Assembly (NCBI GenBank): GCA_023614405.1
Contig: CM042686.1
Coordinates: forward strand, 466,954,740-467,018,739
Direction of reading: 5' to 3'
Origin: Avena insularis
Taxonomy: Eukaryota; Streptophyta; Magnoliopsida; Poales; Poaceae
Length of the DNA: 64,000 bases
A model generated the notes under the pieces. The model did no database searches. It had not been told where the DNA came from and worked only from the letters and a program-made list of their open reading frames with translations. Of this stretch, positions 1 to 11,792 are shown piece after piece. How positions within the stretch are numbered: position 1 is the first letter of the stretch; the number at the start of each line of letters is the position of its first letter. Both the position numbers and the translations under genes were made by a program.

Positions 1-740
1 GCAAGTGGTCGAATCGCAAAATGGGCAATTGAACTAGCTCCTTATGCGCCACAATATGACAGAAGAGAAGCAATCAAGTCTCAGGCTGTGGCGGACTTTT
101 TTGTAGATTGGGCCGAGGTACAATACGAACCACCGCCACCAGATCCGAACTACTGGAGGATGCACTTTGACGGGTCAAAAACAAAAACCGGGCTAGGCGC
201 CGGAGTTGTGCTTACCTCGCCAAAGAAGGACCAGCTGAAATATGTGCTCCAAATCCATTTCGCGGCATCGAATAATGTCGCAGAGTATGAAGCACTTGTG
301 CATGGGCTCAAGGTAGCAAAAGAGATTGGGATACGTCGGATCATATGCTTTGGCGACTCGGATTTGGTGGTACAGCAAGTATCAGGACTGTGGGACGCCC
401 TTGATCCAAACATGGCTGTCTGATTTCATGTACAGAAGATATCTGGTTACTTTGAGGGGTGTGAATTTCACCATGTGCCCCGGGTGGAAAATGAGGCTGC
501 CGACATGCTATCGAAGCTCGGATCAACCCGGCAAGCAGTTCCACCGGGTGTAGCATTGGAACACCTCAGAAAACCATCTATCAGGCCGTCCCCAGGAACC
601 GACTCGATCTATGTCCCGGAAGATACAGAATCTGGAGCTGAGCCCATGGACATTGACATGGGAGATAGTTCGTGGAACCCGGGATGCATCAAGAAACCCG
701 GACTGCCTCAACAACACAGGGACTACCTCGCAGGACCCGG
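1..740 (+). pseudogene. Element A Pol: second (archaeal-type) RNase H domain and linker
   Basis: The reading frame is open from base 1 without a start, so this is the middle of a polyprotein. It ends the connection region (SQAVADFFVDWAEVQ) and enters an RNase H fold with FDGSK, EYEAL, GDSDL and ENEAAD, which supply the expected acidic catalytic residues D, E, D and D. This extra RNase H placed after the RT-linked one is a known hallmark of the Tat lineage. An in-frame TGA at 421-423 interrupts it and the frame shifts by one near 740, before the integrase. The enzyme would remove RNA from the RNA:DNA hybrid during reverse transcription. As it stands the polyprotein is broken. Confidence 0.85.
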
Positions 741-2095
741 GGACTGCTCAGCGTGATCCGGTTGAAGTTATGCCGCTGGATCAGATGGAAATTGATGAGG
801 ATGTGTTCCCTACACGAGCAAAACCAGCTTGGGCATTGCCTATATTTCAATTCCTGAAAAATGGAACGTTACCCACTAAGGAGGTGTTAGCCAGGCAAAC
901 TCAGAGGAGAGCAAAAGCATACACGATTATCAATTCCGAGCTGTACAAACAGAGTGTAACCAATGTCCTCCAGCGATGCGTTGACCCGGAAGAAGGGCTT
1001 GACATCCTCCGAGATATACACCAGGGAGAATGCGGGCATCATGCCTCATCCAGATCCTTGGTGGCAAAAGCATTCCGGCATGGGTTCTACTGGCCAAGTG
1101 CCTTAGAACAAGCAGAAGATCTGGTGAGAAAATGCAATGGTTGTCAGAGGTACGCTACCAAGACACATATGCCAATGTCGGAACTCAAGACCATACCAAT
1201 TACATGGCCATTTGCTGTATGGTGCTTGGATATGGTTGGTCCGTTTAAACCAGCAAGGGGAAACATGACTCACATTTTGGTCATGGTGGATAAATTTACC
1301 AAGTGGATCGAAGTAAAGCCTATTAGGAAATGTGATGAGGCTACGGCCGTAACGTTTCTCAAAGATATAATCTTGAGGTACGGTTACCCACACAGTATCA
1401 TAACTGATAACGGAACAAATTTCACGGAAGGAGCATTTGCGCGTTTCTGCTGGGACAAGAAGATCCGACTCGACGTAGCCTCGGTAGCCCACCCCGCATC
1501 GAACGGACAAGTGGAAAGATCCAACGGATTAGTACTATCCGGGATAAAACCCCGGCTCATTGAGCCGCTGCAAAGATCAGTGGGGTGCTGGATAGAAGAA
1601 CTACTAGCGGTACTGTGGAGTTTAAGAACAACTCTGAATCGATCAACAGGCTATACGCCGTTTTTTCTGGTATATGGGGCAGAAGCTGTATTACCAGCCG
1701 ACATAGAGCATGATTCGCCTAGGGTCACCCAATACATAGAAGCCAAAGTGCAAGAAGCCCGGCGAAATGACGTTGATCTGCTGGAAGAAGCGAGAGAACT
1801 GGCATTGTCCAGATCCGCCATATATCAGCAAAATCTCCGACGCTATCATAGCCGGAAAGTAAGCCCCCGAGTCTTTCGGGAAGGCGATCTGGTGCTCCGG
1901 TTGGTACAACGTACTGCCGGCATGCATAAATTATCCCCCCCATGGGAAGGGCCGTTCGTCGTGAGCAAAGTATTGCACAATGACTCTTATTATCTTATAG
2001 ATGCAAAGCCATAGGAAAAGAACAAGGCAGACAGGTCCGGCGAAGAATCTAAGCGCCCATGGAATGTAGCTCTACTTCGTCCTTTCTACACTTAG
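741..2095 (+). pseudogene. Element A Pol: integrase
   Basis: The integrase frame is open from 611 to a TAG at 2012-2014, and the family-typical ending WNVALLRPFYT continues in frame to a natural stop at 2093-2095, so the first TAG is premature by about 27 codons. The N-terminal HHCC zinc site is visible (HQGECGHH, then CNGC). The catalytic core has D in LDMVGP, D in ITDNG and E in NGQVER with 35 residues between the last two, the classic DX35E spacing. The C-terminal part contains the GDLVLRL and PPWEGPF motifs seen in this lineage. The core looks catalytically intact, but the frameshift upstream separates it from the rest of pol. Confidence 0.88.
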
Positions 2096-2711
2096 AAGAG
2101 AAGTGTATGTATCCGAGTCTTCTCATATGTCGGTATGTATGCCGGCGATGAGCTTATGAATGAAATGTTGGCACCTCGAGCAGTAACTCGGGACTGCCTT
2201 AATAATATTTGTTGTTTTTTATTATTTTTACGTCAGCTGGAGTAAGTTGTTCTACTTAACTCGGATCAATAATGTGTGAGCACCAAAAACCCAACTCTTC
2301 GACTTGCTGTTGTCCAACAAGAATTGGCTTCATGGCAAGCAAGAGAACAAGTTTGGAATTGCGTAGCACATGAAAAACGACTAAGGAAAAAGAACTTAAT
2401 CGAGCCGACGTTTGTTTTTCGGACTAACCTTGTATTTACTTTCAAACTATTATGCTAAATTATTTTGAGCTAAGCCTAAAAGTTTCTAAGTATTGTTAAA
2501 ACAATTTTTTGAAGCTCGGATTCGTAAGTCGTAAAACAGAATCAAGGTAGACACGAACCGAGCCAGAAGATTGGACGAAGAAGAAAACAAAACTCGGGGA
2601 CTACGCCCAAGTTAATCCGGCATACAAACTTAGTAGCAAAATATTACATAAGTACGGGATACATTTCCACCTGGCATACCGGGGATCTGATAAGTTTTCG
2701 AGTGTTTTTAA
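2096..2711. other. Element A noncoding region between pol and the antisense gene
   Basis: The 616 bases after pol are AT-rich and hold no conserved reading frame that I recognise. This is the region where the converging sense (pol) and antisense transcripts would end. I see no clear polyadenylation signal or repeat here. Confidence 0.6.
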
Positions 2712-5700
2712 TTAAGGAGCAGCAGGAGGAGGAAGTTCGGCGTCATCTTTGTCTTCTTTGATATCCGAGGCATCGTCCTCTCCATCCTCATTCGAACTAT
2801 CCTCGACATTCTCGACCCCTTCGTCGCCAGCGGCTTCCAGGAAGCTCGGACCCTCAGTCCACTCGTGAATGGGAGAATATTCAATAAGGCTATGGGCACA
2901 AGCCTAGCGCCGAGCTACCCATTCTGGGTCATTGGTCCACTTGGATCCGGTGCGCACACGCGTCAGGAGGTTGAGATCGATCTTCTCATACCACGTGAGT
3001 ATGTGGTGAAGAACGGTCTCAGCTGTAGTGCGTCCAGTGGACTCCCTCCAAAGGTCGAGCTGAGTCTCGATCTCCGATAGCTTTTTAGCAAGAAGTGAAA
3101 CTCTCTTCGGAGCGCTCTCACCGGGCCAAAACGTGTTGAAGACTCGGACTGAAACGTCGAGGAGATCCCTGCCGTAGTTCTTGATGATTTCCATCCGAGA
3201 TGACAGGCTGACCAATAGGTCCTCCATGTCAAGGGGAATGCTCTCATCGTCAGAAGCGACGGGAGTACCCCTCTCTCGATGGAAGTTGGCAACAGCAGCG
3301 CTCGCAATAGGAGTACCCTCTGGAAAGTGGCCTGAAAACAAGGAAAAGGAAGAAGCTGAAGAAAAGACATATGAAGTAACCCGGAGAAGTATGTCGGATA
3401 AGGGAAAGGAACTTACGTGAAATGTGGCTGTGGATCCAGGTCAATTCATTGATGCAATTATCACGTATTTGACGGAGCTGCACCATTTCAGCGTTCGCCG
3501 ACTCAAGTTTGGCGTCGGCCTCCAGGCGAAGATCGCGGTCCTTAGCAATTTGGAGGTTGAGGCGCTCGCGTTCTTCGGTGAAGTCCTGGCCAGCCCTTTC
3601 AAGCTCAGTTTGGTGCTGCGCCTTCATCTTCTTCATTTCTGCCTTCAGCTTGGCAATCTCGTCGTTCTTGGTTCGGAGAAGGGCAAGCTCATCGTCTTTC
3701 TTTTTGAGCTCGGCCTGATGCTGCCATGCTTGTTCGAGAAAATGCAGCATCATATCAGGCATGGGCACACTATCTTCAAGAGATGCTGAAATAGCGTGTT
3801 GACCCGGTAGTGCCGAGGTATGAACATTTGCCGAGCCAAGAGGAAAAGAAGATGGAAAGCAAAGCAGGGTCAGACAAAAAGAACTTACCCTTGATCTGCT
3901 CCAGGTTCTTTCGCATAATTTTGTTCTCAGCCTCCACCCCGGCTGCGGAAATCAAATAATGAGATTAGTTCGGCAGAGGGAGTTGAAGGAAAACGGAGAA
4001 GCGCCAAGGGAGAAACTTACCCCTTTTCTCATGCTCAGCGAGATGTGCATTATGCTTTGCGAGAAGCATCTTGTGAGTATCTAGAAGACGCTGGAACTCA
4101 GCACTCTGGCGGTTGGTGGTCACCTGAAAAGAATACAAAAATTTAGCTTAAGCCTTGCGCATATTCGAAGTGTACAAGATCCAGGCCAAGTGAAACTTAA
4201 CCCGGCTCTAGGTGTGTGCATATTCGAAGTGTATAAGATCCGAGCCAACTGGAACTTAACCCGGCTCTAGGTGTGTGCATATTCAAAGTGTACAAGATCC
4301 GGGCCAAGTGGAACTTAACCCGGCTCTAGGTGTGTGCATATTCGAAGTGTACAAGATCCGGGCCAAGTGGAACTTAACCCGGCTCTAGGTGTGTGCATAT
4401 TCGAAGTGTACAAGATCCGGGCCAAGTGGAACTTAACCCGACTCTAGGTGTGTGCATATTCGAAGTGTACAAGATCCGGGCCAAGTGGAACTTAACCCGT
4501 CTCTAGGTGTGTGCATATTCGAAGTGTACAAGATCCGGGCCAAGTGGAACTTAACCCGGCTCTAGGTGTGTGCATATTCGAAGTGTACAAGATCCGGGCC
4601 AAGTGGAACTTAACCCGGCTCTAGGTGTGTGCATATTCGAAGTGTACAAGATCCGAGCCAAGTGGAACTTAACTCGGCTCTAGGTGTGTGCATATTCGAA
4701 GTGTATAAGATCCGGGCCAAGTGGAACTTAACCCGACTCTAGGTGTGTGCATATTCGAAGTGTACAAGATCCAGGCCAAGTGGAACTTAACCCGGCTCTA
4801 GGTGTGTGCATATTTGAAATTATGAAGGAGCTACATTAGTTCTCTAAGGAGCATCCGGCCGAGTAACAAGTTACTCCCCCGGAGGCTCAGGGACTAATGG
4901 TTATATTGCTAGTGCATGATAAGGAAAAGGTGAAGTAACGTACCTCCATCATCCGACCCGCAAGGTTAATCGCCTTAGAGGCTGTATTCATCTGGGCAGC
5001 AAATTCGACAGGACCGAACTTCTCCGGGAGATCGTCGTTGTAGATGAACTCCGCCTTGTTCCAGTTATTCATAAACTCGATCAAGGTCGGAGGATATCGC
5101 TCCCTGCTGAGCATGTGGGGCGCCACCAGGCCCCTCACATGTGCCTCTCTCCTCTCAACCTGAGCAAGGGCCGGACTGGTGTGCAGAACAAGTTGTTGCG
5201 CACTAGTTGGCTCGGCAGGGGCGTCCTTAGGTGCTGGAGCCTTCTGGGCAAGCATGGACGCAAGGGTGCGCTGTCCAGACCCGGTGGACGCTGCCCTGGT
5301 GACGTCAGGGGTTTTCTTGCCCTTGGCTTGCTGATAGGAGGAAGTGGTTGCGGTAGATTTCCCCTTAGGAGCTGCCTGGGTACTTCCTCGTCGAGACTGA
5401 GAAGACTTGGACGAGGCGGAGGAGCTTGGCGCTGGTGCTCTTGTTGCTAGAGTTGGTGGTGCTGCTGATTTTCTTGCTGCCGGAGTTGGTGCTGGTGCCG
5501 AAATTGGTGCTGATGCTGGTGCTGGTGTTGGTGCTGGTATGGAGGTAGTCTTGGTAGTTGCTGGTTGCGGTGGAGCTGAAGTGGTGGATGCCGCTGCCTC
5601 GGCTGGATCCGTCTCCCCCGCTCCGGGTCCCCCCCTCTTGACGAGGCGGGCTGGAACCCGGAGCAGCCGCAGAACCCTCTGGAATAGGGTTCAGCGGGCG

Positions 5701-7323
5701 TGACTCGTCGTCACGAGGGGGAGAGGAGCTAGGATGGAGCGGCGAAGAGATGCTAGATCCACTCTGAAGGACCTCCACCGCAGCCCTGTCAAATCAAATA
5801 ATGTTAGAAGAGAAATTACAACAATGTAAGAAAGAACAAGTTGCAGGAGAAAAAAGAAACTTACGTGTCTGAGGTTTGGGGCTCCTTGGGTTTCCGAGCC
5901 CTTCGTGCCAGGGCCTTGCCTACAGGCTTGGAAGCAGTTTTGTCTCCAGACTTCTTTCGCCTTTTGGAGGGCTAAGAAGGTCCGGAGGAGGAACTTGATG
6001 CAGCTCCACGCTTCTTCTTCGGCGCTGCCGGAACAGGTTCCCCCGTGGCAAGGGGAGGGTCCTCATGGATCTGCCCACCAGGGTTAGCTGATGTCGAAAA
6101 AGCATAAGAAAGGGGGACAACATCAACAGGTTCAATCACCTCGATATCCGAGTCATCTTCATCATCGGTCCAATCTCTAATAGAAGAGGGTTTACCGGTG
6201 GGTCGCTTCGTAGCGTCGGTCATCGGGAGGAACATCTCCTGGTCTAGCTCTTCCTTGTCCGAGGTCTCCCGGTCAGGCACCCATTTAAGGGTCGGATCGG
6301 TGCCGTCCTCAAGGGTCTGCTGAAGGAATAACTGAGGAAAAGAATGAGTAATGGAGTCAAAAATGGAACAATGACCGACATATAGACCCGGAGTAAAATT
6401 TGCGCCACGAAGCTTACCGAGGGAGGGAGCCTATCCTGGCAGAAATGCTCAATTCCCCACGTCCATTCAGTGGAGAACTCCTTGTGAGTCGTGAAGAGAT
6501 CCTTGACCCGGCGATAGATCTCCGAGTTGCTCAACTCGAAGGACGAGGTCCGGTTGGGGTCGCCTCTGGAGGGGGGAGATTCGGTTACGAACGAACATGA
6601 TCATAGCATCCTCGTTGCGCAACCCGAGCTTCTTCAGCTCCGCAAACCTCTTGTTGACCTGGTTGGCCAAGGCTGTGGGCTTCTTGGGGATAACGTCCCA
6701 CGTTTCCGGGTTAGGTGGACCCGGAGCATAGGGAAGCAGCCGGATCAAATCTTCAGTGCCCTCATTCCGGACATAAAAGAAAGTCCGGGCCCATCCTTTG
6801 CAGGATTCCAGCCCGGTGACTCGAGGGAAAACGGAAAACCTCCAGGGTGAGATGGATGCAGCTACGAATTGAGTGAGCTGCTTGTCCTCCGGATCAAGTT
6901 GAATATTCGGAATGACATTAGGACGAAGGCCGAAAAACCGGATCCATAGCTCCTTCGTGGGCCACAATCCAGCATAGCCCTCGATCGTAGAGGCAAAAGC
7001 GGAAAGAGAGGTGATTGTGTTGGCAGGAAGGTGGTGCGGCTGGAGTTCGTATGTGCTCAACCAGTCATGGAAGAAATCGTTGAACGGCAAACCGAACCCC
7101 CATTGGAAGTGCGACAAGAACACAACATACTCACCCGATTGGGTGAGAGGGCGAGTTCGGCGGAGGCAAGGCGCGTGATGACGCCGGCGGGGATGCGTCT
7201 GGTCCGGTAGAGCCAGTCCAAGTCATCTTGGCAGACCCATGACCCGGCCCACGCACCACGGTCCGCGGTGGCGGAGTCCTCCTCCATTTCTTGCTCAGCA
7301 ACGACGAGCTCCTCCTCCGTCAT
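2712..7323 (-). pseudogene. Element A antisense spliced gene (aORF, PF04195-like)
   Basis: This minus-strand gene lies opposite to gag-pol. I place the ATG at 7321-7323 and exons at about 7323-6418, 6331-5865, 5785-4944, 4123-4021, 3942-3889, 3785-3417 and 3331-2712, all bounded by GT-AG with mostly GTAAGT-type donors. Exon 1 encodes the conserved domain I know as the putative gypsy-type transposon family (Pfam PF04195), shown by FLSHFQWGFGLP and GYAGLWPTKELWIRFF. Exons 2 and 3 are low-complexity and acidic or basic with a KRRKK stretch; exons 4 to 6 read as coiled coil (ELKKKDDELALLRTKNDE); exon 7 is a helical C-terminal domain with an acidic tail. Frameshifts near 7130, near 6530 and within exon 3, plus stops near 5972 and 2904, make this copy a pseudogene. 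Homologous genes sit in elements C and D. Function is unknown. Confidence 0.75.
4157..4816. repeat. 59-bp tandem repeat array (about 11 copies) inside an aORF intron
   Basis: The unit begins gtgtgcatattcgaagtgta and recurs exactly every 59 bp; most copies differ by only one to three bases. The array ends where the last copy degenerates after 4812. It lies wholly between a donor at 4943 and an acceptor at 4124 on the minus strand, that is in the third intron of the antisense gene. There are no unique spacers, so it is not CRISPR-like. Tandem arrays in the 3' region of Tat-lineage elements are known seeds of satellite DNA. Confidence 0.95.
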
Positions 7324-7567
7324 CTGATAATCGCTGCCCTCGCTGGCGCTAGCGGCGGCGGGGGGCAGAGGCCTAGATTGGCAGCGACCCGTGGTGGAGG
7401 AGGCGCGTAGCAGCGGCGACGACGTAGAAATCTGGGGGGAAAATGCGGCGGCGGCGCTGCTGCTTGGGAGCACTGGCGGCGGCGCGGTCGCGAGGAAGAC
7501 GAAGAAGAAGAGCAAAGGGCAGAGGGGCGCGGTGAGGGGAAAAATCCTAAGTGATGCGCCCCTCCCC

Positions 7568-7574
7568 TATTTAA
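7568..7574 (-). promoter_or_regulatory. TATA-like box for the element A antisense gene
   Basis: The minus strand reads TTAAATA followed by a G-rich start-site-like region, about 245 nt upstream of the aORF ATG. Comparable TATA-like boxes lie about 170 nt upstream of the aORF ATG in elements C and D. Assignment is by position and comparison only. Confidence 0.4.
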
Positions 7575-7878
7575 CCTCTCCCACGAGGAGAAAGTGGGAT
7601 CGCATCCTGCGGGCAAGCCACACGCAATGGCCGTGTACCACCCACATCAACCAATCAACAAGGAGCCACACCGAAGGCCACAGAGTGGAGTTGGTCCCGT
7701 GACGTGACACGATGATGCGGTAAACGAGGAGGCAGGCGTGACGTGATCCGCGCACAGTGATGACTGACAATTACTGCGGCGGTTACTGTGCTGGCCCTTA
7801 AAATGAGACAACATAATGATTAGCCTCCACGTGGGATGGCGTACGAGAGAAGTAAGCAAGACCCGGATAGGACCATGG

Positions 7879-7991
7879 TAACCCGGCCAGCAAGTGAGAA
7901 CTTGGAATGTGCAGAGGGAAAGTAAAGCCATGAGGTCCCAATTGAAGCGATAACCCGGCCGGCAAGTGAAAACTTGGAACGTGCAAGGGGA
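7879..7991. repeat. Pair of ~41-bp direct repeats upstream of the element A aORF promoter
   Basis: The segment 7879-7919 (taacccggccagcaagtgag and following) recurs at 7951-7991 with about four mismatches, 72 bp apart. It lies between the aORF promoter and the 3' LTR, in the internal 3' region of element A. It may be a small local duplication or a pair of regulatory elements. Confidence 0.7.
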
Positions 7992-8117
7992 ACATGAATC
8001 CGTATAACCCGAGACATGGAGGTAATTCGGAAATAACGTCCAAAGGTCAAACATAGTTGAATCTGATGTGGCCTTAGCGGCCGAGGCAGCTAATACTGCA
8101 CCAGCATCGGGGACTAA

Positions 8118-8900
8118 TGTTGGGGGGATACCCCCGGGTAGGGTCACGCCGGGGTATAAAGGCCGAGTTAGCCGACGTTCGGCAAGGCCAAAGCGGATGC
8201 TGGTCGGGTCACCTCAAGGCAGGCCGAATCACGGGGTAACCCGAACCAGGGGGCGTTCGCCTAACTAAGTCTCAACCGACTTAAGCAGTAAGTCGGAAAT
8301 GCATGTTTAACTTGTATGCAGGAACAGGTGTGGCCGGATCAACTATGATCCGGGGCACATCTAGCTTCTAGGAGAAGGAAGGAATCTCGCTGGTCAAAAG
8401 AAGCCCCGGTATGCACTGCCTGAGCGAAGCAGACAAGGGCAAGACCACCGAGGCATGGCCGACAAAGGTGACGATACCCATGTCGGCTGACGCGGGCGCC
8501 GCAGAGGCTCACGTAGCCTCTGCATGTGTGAAGCGAGGGAAAAGTAACCCGGTCGGCTTACTGCTTTGGGAGATGGCATATTATAGGAATATACCTCCAC
8601 GTATGCCCTAGATGGAGACCTAGCCCCCCCTATATAAGGAGCGCTAGGGCTTATGTAGAGGGGGTTCCGATTTGACTAGTTTGGCTAGGGTTTTAAGGGT
8701 GATCTGTGTGCGAGAGTAAGAGAGCTCCTTCTTCCTCCTCTCGCCAATACAGCTCTAGGAGCACTTGTAACCTTGGAGACAAAGCAAATATAAACTTCTA
8801 TGTGGAGAATCACTTCACTATCCCTCCCTGGATTCCCCTAGCGTGTATTAGTCCCCACCTTTAGCCTATCCATGGCATCTGCCGTGACACCACCACGACA
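8118..8900 (+). repeat. Element A 3' LTR
   Basis: The LTR starts TGTTGGGGGG directly after a purine-rich tract (atcggggactaa), the expected polypurine primer site. It ends in CACGACA, matching the ACGACA end of the element D LTRs; an alternative end at 8889 (GTGACA) cannot be excluded. It contains a TATA box at 8631. The matching 5' LTR is outside the window. Confidence 0.8.
8631..8637 (+). promoter_or_regulatory. TATA box of the element A LTR
   Basis: TATATAAGGAG lies about two thirds into the LTR, in the same context as the TATATAAGGAG of both element D LTRs, marking the likely U3/R promoter. Confidence 0.6.
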
Positions 8901-9019
8901 TCTCTTGAGGTTTTGAGAGAGTTTGGAGGTAGAAGAAAGAAAGGAAATTGAAGTTTTGGAGTTGGAAGTACCTTCTCGTGCGTTTTTTGATCGGACGCAA
9001 CTATACTTGCGTAGCTATA

Positions 9020-9446
9020 CAGTCGGAACAATGTGTTCCGGCCATATAGTTGGCCTCCTGTCAAAATATTAGGGTTTCCTCCTGGCGACACCGCTATACG
9101 AACGCAACTATGTTCCGGCCGTATAGTTGGTCGTTAAACTGTTTGTCCCTGTGAAAGAAAATATACAAAGGTATCGATATCTATATGACTGGACCTACAC
9201 GGCCGGAATTTTTATTCCCGCCATATAGTTGGTCGTTAAACTCTTAGTACATTGGAGAAGAATTCAAACGGAGGCACTGATATCTATATGACCGGAGCTA
9301 TACGGCCAGAATTTTTATTCCCGCTGTATAGTTGGTCGTTAAACTCTTAGTACATATTAAAGAAAAGTTATCGATGACAAAGATATATATACGACCGAAA
9401 CTATACGGCCGGAATTTTATTCCCGCCGTATAGTTGGTCGTTAAAC
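9020..9446. repeat. ~102-bp tandem repeats each containing a hairpin
   Basis: The core tagttggtcgttaaac occurs at 9124, 9226, 9329 and 9431, spaced 102-103 bp, with a divergent copy near 9046. Each unit contains an inverted repeat around a central ~15-nt loop; in the last unit AACTATACGGC at 9399-9409 pairs with GCCGTATAGTT at 9425-9435, extended by GACC/GGTC. A single related unit occurs at 12748-12811 in the other LTR-like part of element F, just upstream (on the minus strand) of its TATA box. The cluster therefore probably lies in U3 of the left LTR remnant. Confidence 0.85.
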
Positions 9447-9737
9447 TCTATGTGTGCATCAAAAAAATTATGTTTCTTCCAAAACTATTTCTTTTCCTAT
9501 AACTTAGTGATATACCATGTTTTTGACAGAAAATTGATAGTAAATATTGTCGACCAACAACAGCATGTATGTAGCAGAATTTTAAGTACTACCGAACTTC
9601 ATCTCCTCAAATGGAGTTTTCTAGCACTCTTTATTAAACATGAACTAAAACTAAAAGCTTAACTCAATCCTTTATTTAACATGGGTTGCCTCCCATGGAG
9701 CGCTCTTTTACGGTCAATAGCTTGACCTTTTTCATAC

Positions 9738-10431
9738 TCACTTAGGCCAGATGAGTGGAACACCCACTCCAAAGTAATTGGCCTTCAAAGTGATGGCCTT
9801 CTTTTCATCATGCTTGGCTTTCTTCTTCCTAGGGAAATGAATAACAAAAGGATCCCCCGAAGGAAATTGAAGCTTCACGTTCCCTTCATGTAGATTAATC
9901 AAAGCCTTAACAGTTCTTAAGAAAGGACGGCCTAAAATAATAGGAGCGATAGCATCTTTAGGCATGTCAATAATAACAAAATCAATGAGAGCGGGACAGC
10001 CTTTAATGTATACTAAGTGTTCTCCTTAATTCCTACAGCTTGTTTGTAGGTAGAATCTGCTAGATGCAATTTTAATTCAGTGATTTCAAAGGAGCCAAGA
10101 TTTAACTTGTTAAAAAGACTCTTGAGACGCTTGCACCTAGATCACAAAGTGTAGCTATCTCATTGGTTCTAATTTTAATCTTAATAGTAGGCTCAAATAT
10201 GTCATCTAGTTTAACAAGTAATTTTTCAGTAATTTGCTTATATTCTTCCTCAAGCTCACGTACCTTTATTGCTACCTGATTAACGAAGTGCTGGTACATG
10301 GCTTCCTCACTACCTTCACTTACCGGAATCTTGACATTGATCCTCTTTACGAGATCTTCAATGGTGTAGCTTTGTGAAGGAGCATTACTATAATCAACTT
10401 CTTCAGGCTCCTCCCTTTGGATCCTCATCAT
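9738..10431 (-). pseudogene. Element F: aspartic protease remnant
   Basis: The right part (10431-10102) ends with an ATLCDLGASVS motif, the aspartic protease active site as found in Athila elements. The left part (9965-9738) has the downstream protease signature ILGRPFLRTVKALINLHEGN. Between them the frame is broken near 10020-10100. Nothing of RT follows; the sequence passes instead into LTR-like DNA after about 9700. Confidence 0.7.
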
Positions 10432-10551
10432 TTTCAGTTCTTCAATAGGATTGGGCTCAGCTTTACCTACAAATTTAGCTAGAATGAGAGTTTGACTCTC
10501 GGTTATCTTACCTAGCTGTGCCTCAACGATCCTCGTTCTTTCTTGGAGGGC

Positions 10552-11592
10552 CTACAAATCATTTCTCAAACTAACAACTTGGTTAGATAATTTACCAAGC
10601 ATAGCATCATGGTTCACCATTATTTTAACAAGAATATTGTTTTGTTCATTTTGTGAGTCTATAAAAGACTTAAGTGTTTCTTGGAGACTACCATTACTAG
10701 TTCCCATATTATTATTAGAGTTACCTGCAGGACTAGAATAATGTTTTTGAAAGTTAGGATTGTAACTCTTCTTCCAAGCAGGGTTATAATCATTACGAGC
10801 TACGAAGTATATTTCTTCAATATTTGTTTCAGGGGTGGCTCTTACCTGGGTTTCCTTACCTTTTACGGCTAGTATGAGCTCATCCAACTTAGCATTCATT
10901 TCTACGTTTTCTTGTGGTGAAATGGAGTTCACCTTCTTCGTGTTTGATCTTTCCACATGCCATTGAGCATGGTTGTCTTGCATATTGTCTAGCAGCTGCT
11001 TTGCTTCAGTAATATGTTTACCCATAAACATTCCTCCGCCTGTAGTATCAAGCATAGACTTAGACACAGGATTAAGAGCATTATAAAATAAATGGAGGAT
11101 TAACCAATCTTCCATCCCATGACTAGGACAGTTTCTTAAGCATTCTTTCATCCTCTCCCATTCAAGGGCTAGTGGCTCACGCTCTTCCTGTCTAAAACCA
11201 GTGATATTAGATTAGAGTTGCATAGTCTTTGCAGGTGGGAAAATTTTAGTCATAAATAAAGAAGTACATCCCACCCATGATGTAATAGTATTTCTAGGCA
11301 AAGATAGCAACCATTCTTTAGCTCTCCCTCTTAGAGAGAAAGGAAATAAACGCAATTTGACTGCATCGGGGTCAACGTCTTTAATACGCATCATATCACA
11401 TATTTCAGTGAAAGTATTCAAGTGCATACCTATGTCTTCAATAGCAGAGTCTCCAAATTGTTTCTGTTGAATCAAACTTAAGTAATGGGGCTTGATTTCA
11501 TCGTAATCAGCGATAATTGATGGCTGAGTAATAGGTGTACGCAAATAATCATTGTTGGGAGTAGAAAACTCCCCAAGCTTCTTTTCAGCCAT
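10552..11592 (-). pseudogene. Element F: Gag
   Basis: The ATG is at 11592-11590 (MAEKKLGEFSTPNNDYLRTP). The capsid-type retrotransposon Gag domain is clear: RLFPFSLRGRAKEWLLSLP, then after a stop near 11212 the frame continues with MKECLRNCPSHGMEDWLILH. The C-terminal part contains an Asn/Ser-rich stretch and a coiled segment. Gag forms the virus-like particle that packages element RNA. The premature stop and the missing zinc-knuckle region make this a pseudogene. Confidence 0.75.
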
Positions 11593-11768
11593 ATTTCCTA
11601 TGTTTTTGGGTTTTCTTAAACAAAGAATTATAATAGTAAAAGCAAGAATTTAAAGGCTAACTAATTTTTTTGGTTTATAAAATAAAGACTGAAAGCAAAC
11701 TAACAAAATTAAAAACAAGAATAAAAATTAGCAAGGTTTGTAATAACCTCACTAGGGTAGCTATTTCT

Positions 11769-11786
11769 TCCCCGACAACAGCGCTA
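11769..11786 (-). other. Element F primer-binding site
   Basis: On the minus strand this reads TAGCGCTGTTGTCGGGGA, a three-mismatch version of the Athila site TGGCGCCGTTGCCGGGGA that is known to match tRNA-Asp. It lies between gag and the LTR, separated from the LTR by gaaaaa, as in the second Athila-like element at 23429. Confidence 0.7.
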
Positions 11787-11792
11787 GAAAAA

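Larger units (their letters stand above)
1..8900 (+). mobile_element. Element A: Tat-lineage Ty3/gypsy LTR retrotransposon, 3' part only
   Basis: The stretch runs in the order second RNase H, integrase, noncoding 3' region, antisense gene and 3' LTR, which is the layout known for grass Tat-lineage elements of the RIRE2/Retand type. The 5' LTR, gag, protease and RT lie left of the window. The 3' LTR ends near 8900, where Athila-like sequence begins, so A probably inserted into element F. No target-site duplication can be checked because the left end is missing. The coding part carries few lesions compared with element C, so A may be a younger insertion; that is inference. Confidence 0.9.

Noticed and set aside
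4157..4816. CRISPR-like repeat array
   Set aside because: Copies are directly adjacent with no unique spacers, and the DNA is a plant retrotransposon.
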